Of a stretch of 64,000 bases of DNA, positions 35,289 through 46,538 are shown one piece after another. Below the pieces are notes generated by a model. It made no database searches, was not told the DNA's origin, and saw only the letters and a list, made by a program, of their open reading frames with translations. Location: contig NZ_JAHXBN010000008.1 of assembly GCF_019924045.1 (NCBI RefSeq), positions 62,001-126,000 on the forward strand, read 5' to 3'. The translations under genes and the position numbers were made by a program. Positions within the stretch are counted from its first letter, which is position 1. Each line of letters begins with the position of its first letter. This DNA is from Dyadobacter fermentans (GTDB lineage Bacteria > Bacteroidota > Bacteroidia > Cytophagales > Spirosomataceae).

Positions 35289-36601
35289 TGCGCCGTACCC
35301 TTCTTTTCCTTTTGATTTTTACCCAATCAGTTTTTGCAAATCCTGCCAAAGAGGAGTTGCGGAAACACTTGCAGCCGGCTGTTTTTTCGGTAACCATGGT
35401 GATGATCCATGATGTGGTGAACCCGCCCGCAGCCAGCCGTTTCTATACTTATTGCCTCCTGGGCGCGCACGAGATCGTGGCGCGGAATAACAAGCAAATC
35501 GTCGCACCGGCGGTTTTGACCAAAAGCATCAACCCGGTTACTATCGAGGAGAAGAGCTACGACTACCAGATTGCCGCATTGTATTGCATTCTGGAAACGG
35601 GCAGGCTGATCATCCCGTCGGGATACATGCTTGAAGAAGATCAGAAAAAACTGATTATCGCATTGCTGCGGGAAGGGCATTCGCAGGCGACGATCGATCA
35701 ATCGATTGCCGTGGCACAGGATGTGGCCAGGAAAATCGCCGCCGACGCTTCTACCGATGGTTATCTCAAACTCAGCACGCGCTTGAGGTACCGGCCCAAA
35801 AAAGGGGACGCGTATTGGTACCCGACCCCGCCGGGGTATATGGAGGGTGTTGAACCGCATTGGAAAACGATCCGCCCGGTGCTGATCGACTCATGCAGCC
35901 AGTTTATGCCCAAACCGCCGGTCGAGTTCAGCAAGGATAGCACGAGTGCGTTCTACAAGATGGCGAAAGAGGTATATGATGTGGGTAAAAATCTGACCGA
36001 ACAGCAGCGTTTCATCGCTTCATACTGGGATTGCAACCCGTTTGCGATCAATACCTCGGGGCATATGAATATTGGTTTCAAGAAAATCAGTCCGGGAGGG
36101 CATTGGATGAACATCACCGGCATTGCCACGGCCAAAGCCAATCTCGACCTCGACAAAGGCATTATGGTGCATTCGCTGGCCGCCGCCACGCTAATGGATG
36201 CGTTCATCAGTTGCTGGGACGAAAAGTATCGCAGTAGCCGGGTACGGCCCGAAACGGTGATCAACCGGAGCATCGATCCCCAATGGCAGCCGCTTTTGCA
36301 AACGCCCCCCTTCCCTGAGTATACCAGCGGGCATAGCGTCATTTCAACGGCAGTAGCCGAAGTATTAACCTATTTGCTAGGTGATAATTTTGCATTCCGC
36401 GACGATACCGAAGTGATATTCGAACTGCCAACGAGGGATTTTCGGTCGTTCCGGCAGGCTTCGGAGGAGGCTGCGATTTCGCGGCTTTACGGCGGAATCC
36501 ATTACCGCGACGCCATCGAAAATGGCCAGGCGCAGGGCAAGGCATTAGGAGCTTTTATTATTGAAAAACTCAAAAAAGCGGGTGTCAAAGCCGCAATCTG
36601 A
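35288..36601 (+). CDS. Vanadium-dependent haloperoxidase-like PAP2 family protein
   Basis: The 437-residue exported protein (signal peptide about 1-18) keeps all the metal-oxyanion-binding residues of the vanadium haloperoxidase/PAP2 superfamily: Lys313 and Arg320 in KYRSSRVRP, Ser347-Gly348-His349 in PEYTSGHS, and Arg399 and His405 in SRLYGGIHYRDA. Relatives either oxidise halides with bound vanadate or hydrolyse phosphate esters, and the same pocket supports both, so activity cannot be decided here. The start codon overlaps the stop of the ASPIC/UnbV gene by one base, tying it to the second SusCD module. I recall ASPIC/UnbV plus haloperoxidase gene pairs from other marine and soil Bacteroidota. 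Confidence 0.9.
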   Translation: MRRTLLFLLIFTQSVFANPAKEELRKHLQPAVFSVTMVMIHDVVNPPAASRFYTYCLLGAHEIVARNNKQIVAPAVLTKSINPVTIEEKSYDYQIAALYCILETGRLIIPSGYMLEEDQKKLIIALLREGHSQATIDQSIAVAQDVARKIAADASTDGYLKLSTRLRYRPKKGDAYWYPTPPGYMEGVEPHWKTIRPVLIDSCSQFMPKPPVEFSKDSTSAFYKMAKEVYDVGKNLTEQQRFIASYWDCNPFAINTSGHMNIGFKKISPGGHWMNITGIATAKANLDLDKGIMVHSLAAATLMDAFISCWDEKYRSSRVRPETVINRSIDPQWQPLLQTPPFPEYTSGHSVISTAVAEVLTYLLGDNFAFRDDTEVIFELPTRDFRSFRQASEEAAISRLYGGIHYRDAIENGQAQGKALGAFIIEKLKKAGVKAAI

Positions 36602-36622
36602 CAATTTCTGAATGGCCGGAAG

Positions 36623-36651
36623 TTGAATATGACCTGAAAATAGTAGTTTTG
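36623..36651 (+). promoter_or_regulatory. Promoter of the outer-membrane barrel gene
   Basis: TTG (36623-36625) and TAGTTTTG (36644-36651) match the Bacteroidota -33 and -7 elements with an 18-base spacer. The ATG at 36683 is 31 bases downstream. Confidence 0.6.
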
Positions 36652-36682
36652 AGTTCTTAAAAACTCGCGCGTTCCGCAGATA

Positions 36683-37420
36683 ATGATCAGATCTTTTGCC
36701 GCTTTCTTACTGATGTTGGGTATGCTCGGCCACAGCGCCAGCGCTCAGGAAGCTTCCATCACCGAATGGAGGAAGGATCGCGAGGAGGCGTTTGACGAGC
36801 CTTCAAAACCAGTAACGCATGAAGAAAAAACGACCGAGCCCAGCCTTCCGCGTTGGAGTGTGGGCCTGAACGGCGGGTATGCTTATCGGCTGTTCCGTGC
36901 GGGCCGGGTGTATAGCCACGATGAGCAGGAGTATATCAAAGACCTCAAATCCGGTATCGCATTTGGCGGCGACGTGGCCTATTTTCCCTGGAAGCATGTT
37001 GGCTTTGGCCTGCGTTACGAAATGTACAAAGGCAAGGCAAACCTGGATAGCTCGCAAAGTGAAAGGGTGACAATCCAGCACCTGAGCGGCGCATTGATCC
37101 ATCGATCCTTTCTAAAAAACGGCAAAACCGCTATTCTCACTTCCCTGCTGCTCGGCTACCAGCCCTACGAAAATAAGAGTGCCGTAGGTGCACAGCAATT
37201 CACTTTTTCGGGCAAAACGATGAACTGGGGCGTCAGTGTGGGTATCGAACAACCCATAAGTCCGAAATTCGCCATTAACCTTACCGGCACTGCTATGATG
37301 GGTGCCATCTACCGTCTTCAGCGCAAAACTGAATTCAACACCGAGACATTACATTTGTCGAAGGATGACAGTGTGGATCTGTCGCGGTTTTCACTCACGC
37401 TCGGGTTTCGGTTTCTGTAA
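36683..37420 (+). CDS. Predicted outer membrane beta-barrel protein
   Basis: The 245-residue protein has a signal peptide (about 1-22, ending SASAQ), a charged linker (about 25-55, EWRKDREEAFDEP), and then alternating amphipathic strands: WSVGLNGGYAYRLF, SGIAFGGDVAYFP, VGFGLRYEMYKGK, MNWGVSVGIEQP and a final strand LTLGFRFL. This pattern indicates an 8-stranded or similar outer-membrane barrel. I recognise no specific family. It has its own promoter, so it is not part of the haloperoxidase operon. Confidence 0.7.
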   Translation: MIRSFAAFLLMLGMLGHSASAQEASITEWRKDREEAFDEPSKPVTHEEKTTEPSLPRWSVGLNGGYAYRLFRAGRVYSHDEQEYIKDLKSGIAFGGDVAYFPWKHVGFGLRYEMYKGKANLDSSQSERVTIQHLSGALIHRSFLKNGKTAILTSLLLGYQPYENKSAVGAQQFTFSGKTMNWGVSVGIEQPISPKFAINLTGTAMMGAIYRLQRKTEFNTETLHLSKDDSVDLSRFSLTLGFRFL

Positions 37421-37459
37421 AACAGTTTAGAGAATATTTTCTAGTCGTTGGGGTTAGAT

Positions 37460-37467
37460 TATATTTG
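37460..37467 (+). promoter_or_regulatory. -7 promoter box for the cysteine-cluster gene
   Basis: TATATTTG matches the -7 consensus and ends 29 bases before the ATG at 37497. No well-spaced TTG -33 element is visible. Confidence 0.4.
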
Positions 37468-37496
37468 TTATCATTACACACCTAACAAAATCGAAG

Positions 37497-38021
37497 ATGG
37501 CAGGCAGCGAAAAGGAGGTTTCTGATCTTTGTATGAGTTGCGGATTGTGCTGCGACGGTACGTTGTTTCCCTACGGATTTATCCGGGACGAGGCTGACAA
37601 AAAAGTGGCCGATGACCTCGGGCTGCCGGTTACGGAGATCAGGGAAAAATTGTTGTTTAAGTTGCCCTGTCCATGTTTTTCCGGCAAGTGTACCGTATAT
37701 AACAAGCCCCGTCCGTATACCTGCTCAGCTTTTTTTTGTCCTCCCATCAAGAAATACCGTAGCGGTGAGCAAGCATTCGAAGATGCGGAGCAACAGGTCC
37801 GGCTGTTCAGAGAGCATCGCGACAAACTGGTGAAAGTAGCCTCGCAGTTCCCCGAACTGGCCGATTTAAGTTTTACTGCGTTGCGGGACTTGCTCGAAGA
37901 ATCGGCGGAGGACGAGACATACGTGAGTAAATACCGTCAGCTCTACCTTATGCTCTTCATCTTCCGTGACATCTACTCCCGGTATTTCAAACCCGCCGAC
38001 AGAGATAAACTCATCGTGTGA
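37497..38021 (+). CDS. YkgJ-like zinc/iron-chelating cysteine cluster protein
   Basis: The 174-residue cytosolic protein has a cysteine-rich N-terminal half: CMSCGLCC (12-19), CPCFSGKC (about 58-65) and TCSAFFC (about 75-81). This arrangement of eight or so cysteines is that of the YkgJ/UPF0153 family, which binds a metal or an iron-sulfur cluster; no precise reaction is known. The C-terminal half is helical and acidic. It appears to be a single-gene unit with its own -7 box. Confidence 0.82.
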   Translation: MAGSEKEVSDLCMSCGLCCDGTLFPYGFIRDEADKKVADDLGLPVTEIREKLLFKLPCPCFSGKCTVYNKPRPYTCSAFFCPPIKKYRSGEQAFEDAEQQVRLFREHRDKLVKVASQFPELADLSFTALRDLLEESAEDETYVSKYRQLYLMLFIFRDIYSRYFKPADRDKLIV

Positions 38022-38179
38022 AGCATGAATATTTATGCAAAGCCCTTATATGTGCCCTCAAACAGGACAAGACAGGATGCACTATAATTCGTTTATAATT
38101 AACTAGGGGAAAAATTGCATTAAACAGTCTTCCTGATATACCCCTTTACTTACAAAGCTTGAACCTTAATCCTTTCATC

Positions 38180-39061
38180 ATGAAATTGAAACAGTTCTGC
38201 ATTTGCTTCCTTTTTGCGGCATTTGCAGTAGTGGCCGTTACACATGTCGCAACGGCGCAATCGTCTAAAAAAGACAAAAAAACTCCGCTAGTAGTATTCG
38301 TCACGGGCGATCATGAGTACAGCGGCGAGGAAACGTTGCCCATCGTCGCAGCGGAACTCGAAAAAAACTACGGAATGCGCACGATTGTGCTGAAAGCCTA
38401 TCCCGATCACAACAGCGAAAAAAATATTCCCGGTCTGGAAGCATTGAAGGATGCCGATCTGGCGGTTTTCTACCTACGCTGGCGTCAACTGCCGCCCGAC
38501 CAGCTGGCCATGATCGAAGCATATCTGAAAACCGGCAAGCCGGTGATGGGTTTTCGGACCACCACACACGCATTCAATTTCCCAAAAGGGCATGAAAGCG
38601 AAAAATGGAACGCTTTCGGCGAGTTCGCGCTGAATGCGCCTCCGGGATGGGGCGGTGCGGCCAAGCACACGCATTATGGTCACAACAGCAGTACCGACGT
38701 GACGGTCATTCCCGAACAAGCCAAAAACCCGATCCTGACCGGCGTGAAAGGACCCTTCCATGCCCGCTCCTGGTTGTATCGTGTGTTGCCCGATTATCCT
38801 ACCAAAGGCTCTACCTGGTTGCTGATGGGTAAATCGGTGAACCCTGATAAGGAGGCGATCGAGAACCCCGTAGCGTGGACAGGTACCAACTCATTCGGTG
38901 GAAAGGTGTTCATGACAACCCTTGGCCACCCCGAAGATTTTAGGCTGGAACCTTTCCAGCGGCTTGTTATTAATGCAATCCATTACGAGTTGGGTTTGAA
39001 AATCCCGAAAGAATGGAAGGGTAAGATGGATATCCAGGTACCCTACCGCGAGGCCAAATAA
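38180..39061 (+). CDS. ThuA-like domain protein, exported
   Basis: The 293-residue protein has a Sec signal (about 1-26, ending ATAQS) and then a ThuA-like fold related to glutamine amidotransferases: VVFVTGDHEYSGEETLP (about 36-52), DLAVFYLRWRQLP (about 94-106) and GKPVMGFRTTTHAF (about 118-131), with a late HPEDF segment near 262. ThuA proteins are linked to trehalose and other sugar degradation and often lie beside Gfo/Idh/MocA or PVC-type cytochrome genes. The next gene is such a cytochrome fusion, 45 bases on. The frame is open from 38159, but the ATG at 38180 starts a proper signal peptide. Confidence 0.85.
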   Translation: MKLKQFCICFLFAAFAVVAVTHVATAQSSKKDKKTPLVVFVTGDHEYSGEETLPIVAAELEKNYGMRTIVLKAYPDHNSEKNIPGLEALKDADLAVFYLRWRQLPPDQLAMIEAYLKTGKPVMGFRTTTHAFNFPKGHESEKWNAFGEFALNAPPGWGGAAKHTHYGHNSSTDVTVIPEQAKNPILTGVKGPFHARSWLYRVLPDYPTKGSTWLLMGKSVNPDKEAIENPVAWTGTNSFGGKVFMTTLGHPEDFRLEPFQRLVINAIHYELGLKIPKEWKGKMDIQVPYREAK

Positions 39062-39106
39062 CTTTCACATAACGCTACCTCAAAACCCAATCTAAAACCT
39101 TTTCAA

Positions 39107-42100
39107 ATGTCTAAACCCAAAAAAATCAGCGTTTATTCTTCGCTCATTGCCTTTGGACTGGCAGTCATTGCATTCAGCGCGTTCCAGTTGAACCAGCCAG
39201 TGCCGGTGAAGATCGGTAAGGGCACGCACATTTCACTAATCGGTAACAACCTGGGTTCCCGGATGATGAATTACGACAACTTCGAAACGGAGTTGTATAT
39301 GCGTTACCCGGACGACAACCTCATTATCCGTAATATGTGCGACGGCGGCGACACACCCGGCTTCCGCCCGCATGCGAGCCGCAATACGCCCTGGGCATTC
39401 CCCGGAGCTGAGAAATTCCAGACAGAACTGGCTAATCCTTCCGAAAGCGAGGGCCATTTCGAAACGCCTGATCAATGGCTCACTCGGCTGAAAACCGATG
39501 TGATCGTTTCTTTCTTTGGTTATAACGAGTCGTTTGAAGGCAAAGCTGGTCTGGCGAACTACAAGGCGGAACTCGATGCGTTCATTAAATGGACATTACA
39601 GCAGAAATATAACGGTACTTCTGCACCGCAGCTGGTGATTGTTTCGCCGATCGCCTTTGAGGACCTTTCGGCTAAATATGACCTGCCGAACGGTAAGAAG
39701 GAGAATGAAAACCTCTTGTTGTATACCAAAGCAATGAAGGAAGTCGCCGACCAGAACAAGGTACTGTTCGTAGATGCGTTTGCGCCGTCTCAAAAGTGGT
39801 ATGCTGAAACGAAAGAGGACCTGACCATCGACGGTTCACAGCTGAATGCGGAGGGCTATAAAAAGCTCGGCGTATTATTGGTAGATAAAATTTTCGGGAA
39901 AGCTCCGCAAAAAGGCAAAAACCGGGAGCTGGTACATGCGGCTGTCGATGAAAAGAACTGGATGTGGCATAACGACTTCAAAATCCCGAACGGGGTACAC
40001 GTCTATGGCCGTCGTTACAATCCTTTTGGCCCGGATAACTATCCTGCCGAAATCGAGAAGATCCGCCAGCTGACCGACATTCGCGACCAGGCGATCTGGC
40101 TGGCGGCGTCGAAAGGGGAAAAGACCGACCTGGCTGTGGCCGATAAGAGCACCCGCACATTGCCGCAGGTAAAAACCAATTTCAATCCCGATAAAAACGG
40201 TAGCCTAACCTACCTGTATGGAAATGACGCGCTGGCGAAACTGAAAGTGCCGGCAGGCTATAAAATTGAACTTTTTGCTTCCGAGCAGGAGTTCCCGGAC
40301 CTGGCCAAACCTATGCAGATGTCTTTCGACAACAAGGGACGCCTGTGGGTAGCAACCATGCCGAGCTATCCGCATTACAAGCCGGGAGATTCGAAGCCGA
40401 ACGACAAGATCATCATTTTTGAAGATACCAATAATGACGGCAAGGCCGACAAACAAAGCGTTTTCGCGGACGGCCTGCATTTGCCGTTGGGTTTTGAAAT
40501 TGCTAAAGAAGGCGTTTATGTTTCGCAGGGCACTAACCTGAAATTGCTGACCGATACAAACGGTGACGGCAAAGCGGATAAAGAAGAGATTCTGTTGAGC
40601 GGCTTCGACGACCACGATACGCACCACAATAGCCACGCATTTACGGTAGATCCGTCGGGTGCGATTTACTCCGGCGAAGGGGTGTTCCTGCATACCAATG
40701 TGGAGACGTCGTATGGTCCGGTGCGCGCTACGAATGGCGGTTTTTACCGTTATGCGCCTCAGTTGAAAAAATTGGAACGTACCGCCCAACTTTCGATCCC
40801 GAATCCATGGGGTATTGCATTCGACGATTGGGGGCAGCCGTTTTTTGCGGAAACATCGAGCCCTGATGTGCGCTGGATGCTGCCGGGTAGTGTTTTGCCG
40901 CGTTATGGCGAAGCAACCCACAAGTCGGTGCAGCTGGTGGAGGATAAGCACCGTGTACGCCCGACTTCCGGCCTGGAATTTGTATCGAGCCGGCATTTCC
41001 CCGATGATATTCAGGGCGATTTCCTGATTAACAACACCATTGGCTTCCTCGGAACCAAAGAACATACGCTGACCGACGAGGGAACCGGCTACAAGAGCCA
41101 CCACCGTCAGGACCTTGTGGTGAGTGAGGACCGCAACTTCCGTCCGGTAGACATGGAATTTGCACCGGATGGCTCATTGTACGTGATCGACTGGCATAAC
41201 ATCCTCATCGGGCACATGCAGCACAATGCGCGTGACCCATTGCGTGACCACTCGCACGGCCGTATTTACCGCATTACCTATCCGTCGCGCCCGTTGGTGA
41301 CGCCCGCGAAAGTAGACGGAGCGAGCATAGAAGAATTGCTCGATAACCTCAAATTGCCCGAATACCGGACACGCTACCGCACTCGTCGTGAGCTGCGTGG
41401 CCGCGATGCGTCTCAGGTTTTGGCCAAACTGAACACCTGGGTAGCCAATCTCGATAAAAACGATCCGCGTTACGAACATCATTTGCTGGAAGGCTTGTGG
41501 GTAAGCTGGGGAATGAACAAGGTGGATCAGAAGCTTTTGAAGCAAGTGTTGAAAGCGAAAGATTACCACGCACGTGCCGCAGCTGTGCAGGTAGTGCGCT
41601 ACACGGGCCACCAGGTGCCCGACCAGGCGGATCTGCTGATGCAAGCAGTACGCGACGAGAACAGCCGCGTGCGCCTGATGGGTATTGTAGCGGCGTCGTG
41701 GATTGGTAAGGAAAAGGGGCTGCCGATTTTGGCGGAAGCGAAGAAAATGCCGCTTGATGACTGGACGATCCATGCATTCGAAGCCGCAGAGGCACATTTG
41801 AAAGGAGAGAACGTCAAAAAGGAAAAGCAGACCGTTGCGGCGACGAACCTGAAAGGCAAGGACCTGATCCTGTTCAACCAGGGACGGCAGATTTACGCTA
41901 AGGAAGGCTATTGCGGAACTTGCCACCAGCCTGACGGTAAAGGTCTGGAAGCATCGGGTTTCCCGCCTCTTTCGGGCGCATGGGTTACCGGAAGCGACGA
42001 ACGGTTGATCAAGATTGCATTGAAGGGGCTACTCGGACCTATTGAAGTGAATGGCAAGAAATATCCCGGCCAGGTTCCGATGACGCCGTTCGCAGGTTTG

Positions 42101-42271
42101 CTGAAAGACGACGAAGTAGCTGCCGTGCTGACCTATGTCCGAAATTCATTTGGCAACAAGGCGGCAGCCATCTCGCCTGAAAAAGTGAAGCAGGTACGCG
42201 CTGCTACTGAGGCTAAAAAGGACTTTTACTCACCCGAGCAACTTTTGAAGGACCATCCGATGGAAAAGTAA
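39107..42271 (+). CDS. PVC-type heme-binding protein: SGNH-like, beta-propeller, HEAT and cytochrome c domains
   Basis: The 1054-residue exported protein combines four parts: a signal/anchor helix (about 10-30), an SGNH hydrolase-like domain (about 40-270), a glucose/sorbosone-dehydrogenase-like beta-propeller (about 375-720), HEAT-like helices (about 780-900) and a C-terminal cytochrome c with heme motif CGTCH (Cys936, Cys939, His940) and a likely Met axial ligand in GQVPMTPF. In the SGNH part the usual GDS serine is GNN (46-48), and the late Asp-x-x-His block reads DGSQ with Gln245, so esterase activity looks lost. The protein probably oxidises a sugar or alcohol in the periplasm and passes electrons to the heme. 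The ThuA gene upstream fits sugar catabolism. A terminator follows. Confidence 0.88.
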   Translation: MSKPKKISVYSSLIAFGLAVIAFSAFQLNQPVPVKIGKGTHISLIGNNLGSRMMNYDNFETELYMRYPDDNLIIRNMCDGGDTPGFRPHASRNTPWAFPGAEKFQTELANPSESEGHFETPDQWLTRLKTDVIVSFFGYNESFEGKAGLANYKAELDAFIKWTLQQKYNGTSAPQLVIVSPIAFEDLSAKYDLPNGKKENENLLLYTKAMKEVADQNKVLFVDAFAPSQKWYAETKEDLTIDGSQLNAEGYKKLGVLLVDKIFGKAPQKGKNRELVHAAVDEKNWMWHNDFKIPNGVHVYGRRYNPFGPDNYPAEIEKIRQLTDIRDQAIWLAASKGEKTDLAVADKSTRTLPQVKTNFNPDKNGSLTYLYGNDALAKLKVPAGYKIELFASEQEFPDLAKPMQMSFDNKGRLWVATMPSYPHYKPGDSKPNDKIIIFEDTNNDGKADKQSVFADGLHLPLGFEIAKEGVYVSQGTNLKLLTDTNGDGKADKEEILLSGFDDHDTHHNSHAFTVDPSGAIYSGEGVFLHTNVETSYGPVRATNGGFYRYAPQLKKLERTAQLSIPNPWGIAFDDWGQPFFAETSSPDVRWMLPGSVLPRYGEATHKSVQLVEDKHRVRPTSGLEFVSSRHFPDDIQGDFLINNTIGFLGTKEHTLTDEGTGYKSHHRQDLVVSEDRNFRPVDMEFAPDGSLYVIDWHNILIGHMQHNARDPLRDHSHGRIYRITYPSRPLVTPAKVDGASIEELLDNLKLPEYRTRYRTRRELRGRDASQVLAKLNTWVANLDKNDPRYEHHLLEGLWVSWGMNKVDQKLLKQVLKAKDYHARAAAVQVVRYTGHQVPDQADLLMQAVRDENSRVRLMGIVAASWIGKEKGLPILAEAKKMPLDDWTIHAFEAAEAHLKGENVKKEKQTVAATNLKGKDLILFNQGRQIYAKEGYCGTCHQPDGKGLEASGFPPLSGAWVTGSDERLIKIALKGLLGPIEVNGKKYPGQVPMTPFAGLLKDDEVAAVLTYVRNSFGNKAAAISPEKVKQVRAATEAKKDFYSPEQLLKDHPMEK

Positions 42272-42304
42272 CAGAGCTGGTACGATAATTGCTATGATTT
42301 TTGG

Positions 42305-42338
42305 GAGCGGAGATTTTTTCTCCGCTCTCTCTGTTTTT
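42305..42338 (+). terminator. Intrinsic terminator after the cytochrome fusion gene
   Basis: GAGCGGAG / CTCCGCTC (42305-42312 and 42320-42327) with a seven-base loop is followed by TCTCTGTTTTT. Confidence 0.88.
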
Positions 42339-42410
42339 ATCGCAATTTATTCGTTGATTTTCGGTTACTAAGAAAAGCAAACTATCTTACGAATCGAGGC
42401 GATAAAGATT

Positions 42411-42418
42411 TAGATTTG
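42411..42418 (+). promoter_or_regulatory. -7 promoter box for the polytopic membrane protein
   Basis: TAGATTTG matches the -7 consensus. It overlaps a TTG at 42416 that opens the reading frame, which shows that the true start is downstream, at the ATG 42467. No TTG is visible at the -33 position. Confidence 0.45.
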
Positions 42419-42466
42419 CTCATAACTCATCCGAATCTATCACATAACACACGTTACGGCTTTACC

Positions 42467-44161
42467 ATGCTTCGATTTTTACCAATTGTCGCCATTATTA
42501 CCGTTATCCTGTTATTTTTTCTTTATAATCTCCATTTTTCGGTCGATTTCCCCTATCAGGACGATTTTTTGTTTATTCAATTCATTGAAGCAATCACAAG
42601 AGATGATAAAAGTTTTATCAAAGTGATTGAGGAAATGTTCCGCACATTTAATGACCATAAAGCGGCGGTTCCCAGATTTGTTTCTTTAATTGATTATGAA
42701 CTTACGGGGCATTTGCATTTCCGGTTTTACATTGCCCTCGGGACATTAGCGCTGATTTATATATGCTATTTTCTTTACGTCAACTTTCGTAAAGCGGGGT
42801 TGCCGCTCTACTATTTTATTCCGGTTCCTCTCGTGATCTTCCAGCCGATGTACTACGAGGTTTCGAACTGGGCGCTTACAAGTTTGCAACATCCTTTCCT
42901 GACGGCTTTTCTGGCCGCAGCCATCCTGCTGGTCTCCCGCGGGACAAAACCCGCCTTTTATGGGGCTATACTGTGCTGTTTCCTGGCCACTTTCACGCAT
43001 GGCAACGGAATTCTGACCTTTCCTGCGGTTATTTTCTTTTATCTGTGCCACAAAGACTTCCGTAATGCGATTCTGACGGCCGTTTTCATGTTCGCCTGCC
43101 TGTGGATTTACATGTCGGGCTATGAGTCGGGACAGGCGGTGAATCTGCCCAAAAACGCATTGCAGTTCTTCACGTCGCTGTTCGGCTTCGTTGGTGCTTC
43201 GATGTCGATGTGGGCGATGCCGGAGCTGTTTTCGGCGATCTGGGGTTTCATCATCATCGTATGTATGGTACTGGTCACAGTCCGGGTTGCAAGCGTTTAT
43301 TTTAAAAAGCCGATGCAAGTGAAGCCTGGTACAATCGAGCTGCTTTCTTTTTTTGCATTCATTTTTATTTCAAGTACGGTTGTTGCATTATTCAGGTCCT
43401 GGGCGGGCAGCACACTTGCGAGCCGCTTTCAGATGTACGCAGCACTTTCTACGGCCATTTTTTATATTATCCTTTTGTTTTATACCAATTGGTTGCGGAC
43501 AAAATGGGTTTTCAGAGCTGTTCTCGGTTTTAGTGTTTTTTACTGGGCATATTGTTACTACCGGTTTACCGGAACGGTAGCACGCCAAAGAACGTCGTTG
43601 CTCGCTGACGTTTACAATTGGCAAAACAATCGGAATATGTTCTCTGTAGAGAAATCCATTGTCAATTATGGAAGTTTTTATTTGATTCCGGGATATGAAA
43701 AAGGTTACTTCCGGCTTCCGAAACCGGTGATAGAAAAAAAGGAACTCGATGCAATGTTTGCACAAAAAGGGCCGGTAAAGGATAATGAGCTCTACCTCGA
43801 AACCTGGAACATTCACCGGGTAGCGCGGGAAAGAGTGGAAGAGCTGACTCACTATTTTGTGTCCAGTAATGTTTCACCACAGCGGAAGCATTTTTGGGAT
43901 GATCGCTTCCTGGTGATGAAAAATACCACTACCGATTCCACCTACCTCATTAGTGCAAATCCCAAAATAGAGGCGCGGAAGAATATCCTCACAAAGGGAC
44001 ATTACTACAAGGGAGGTTTCAACACCATGCTCCGCGAAAACGATCTTGGTCCGGGGACTTACGAGCTGGGCATCCTGGATGTGTCGGGGGACGGCAGTAA
44101 GACTTTTTACCGCCTCGACAGGAACCTCATCTCCACCGGTGACGGGTACTCGCTGCGCTAA
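42467..44161 (+). CDS. Polytopic membrane protein, GT-C glycosyltransferase-like
   Basis: The 564-residue protein has about ten membrane helices in its first 410 residues and a soluble C-terminal domain of about 150 residues. After the first helix comes VDFPYQDDFLFIQF (about 25-38), then FRTFNDHKAAVPR (about 65-77). A paired Asp in the first extracytoplasmic loop and a following N(D/E)H segment are typical of GT-C type glycosyltransferases and of a widespread group of uncharacterised membrane proteins. The donor would be a lipid-linked sugar, but no partner genes are present. The gene stands alone, flanked by a terminator upstream and gyrB downstream. Confidence 0.6.
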   Translation: MLRFLPIVAIITVILLFFLYNLHFSVDFPYQDDFLFIQFIEAITRDDKSFIKVIEEMFRTFNDHKAAVPRFVSLIDYELTGHLHFRFYIALGTLALIYICYFLYVNFRKAGLPLYYFIPVPLVIFQPMYYEVSNWALTSLQHPFLTAFLAAAILLVSRGTKPAFYGAILCCFLATFTHGNGILTFPAVIFFYLCHKDFRNAILTAVFMFACLWIYMSGYESGQAVNLPKNALQFFTSLFGFVGASMSMWAMPELFSAIWGFIIIVCMVLVTVRVASVYFKKPMQVKPGTIELLSFFAFIFISSTVVALFRSWAGSTLASRFQMYAALSTAIFYIILLFYTNWLRTKWVFRAVLGFSVFYWAYCYYRFTGTVARQRTSLLADVYNWQNNRNMFSVEKSIVNYGSFYLIPGYEKGYFRLPKPVIEKKELDAMFAQKGPVKDNELYLETWNIHRVARERVEELTHYFVSSNVSPQRKHFWDDRFLVMKNTTTDSTYLISANPKIEARKNILTKGHYYKGGFNTMLRENDLGPGTYELGILDVSGDGSKTFYRLDRNLISTGDGYSLR

Positions 44162-44380
44162 GTTTCGGACGCCGGGTGCTCATCCGGTTGAGTCACTGGA
44201 GAATACGTATTACAAGGCTTCCGCTGATATTCTCTAACACAGAAATGTCATATTTCGGCGTCTCGCGCCCCCTGACCGGTATTCGCTGCGGAGGGCGCGT
44301 CGAATGGCAGGTTTGCGATAGGTTTTGCTAGGTAAAACCACAAAAAATTCGTATCTTTACGTGCTTAAAAAGCCAGATAA

Positions 44381-46369
<1,989 letters not shown>

Positions 46370-46394
46370 TCATTAGCTTAAACCGCAATAGGGG

Positions 46395-46432
46395 AACGGA
46401 TGGCTGTGAAACACGGTCATCCGTTTCTTTTT
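46395..46432 (+). terminator. Intrinsic terminator after gyrB
   Basis: AACGGATG and CATCCGTT (46395-46402 and 46418-46425) pair, with additional GTG/CAC pairing in the loop, and are followed by TTCTTTTT. Confidence 0.88.
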
Positions 46433-46538
46433 GGAACGAAAATTTAACACAAACTTCATCGACCCGAAAACAATAGATTGTTTAGATTCGTTGAATTTTT
46501 ATTGCCATCCTGATACACCTTTTTAATAGCATAACGTT

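Noticed and set aside
35288..36601. Reading the haloperoxidase-like gene as an ordinary PAP2 lipid phosphatase
   Set aside because: The protein is soluble and exported with no membrane-helix bundle, unlike lipid phosphatases, though phosphatase activity itself is not excluded.
42416..42466. TTG-started extension of the polytopic membrane protein
   Set aside because: The TTG is part of the -7 box TAGATTTG, so it is not likely to be transcribed.
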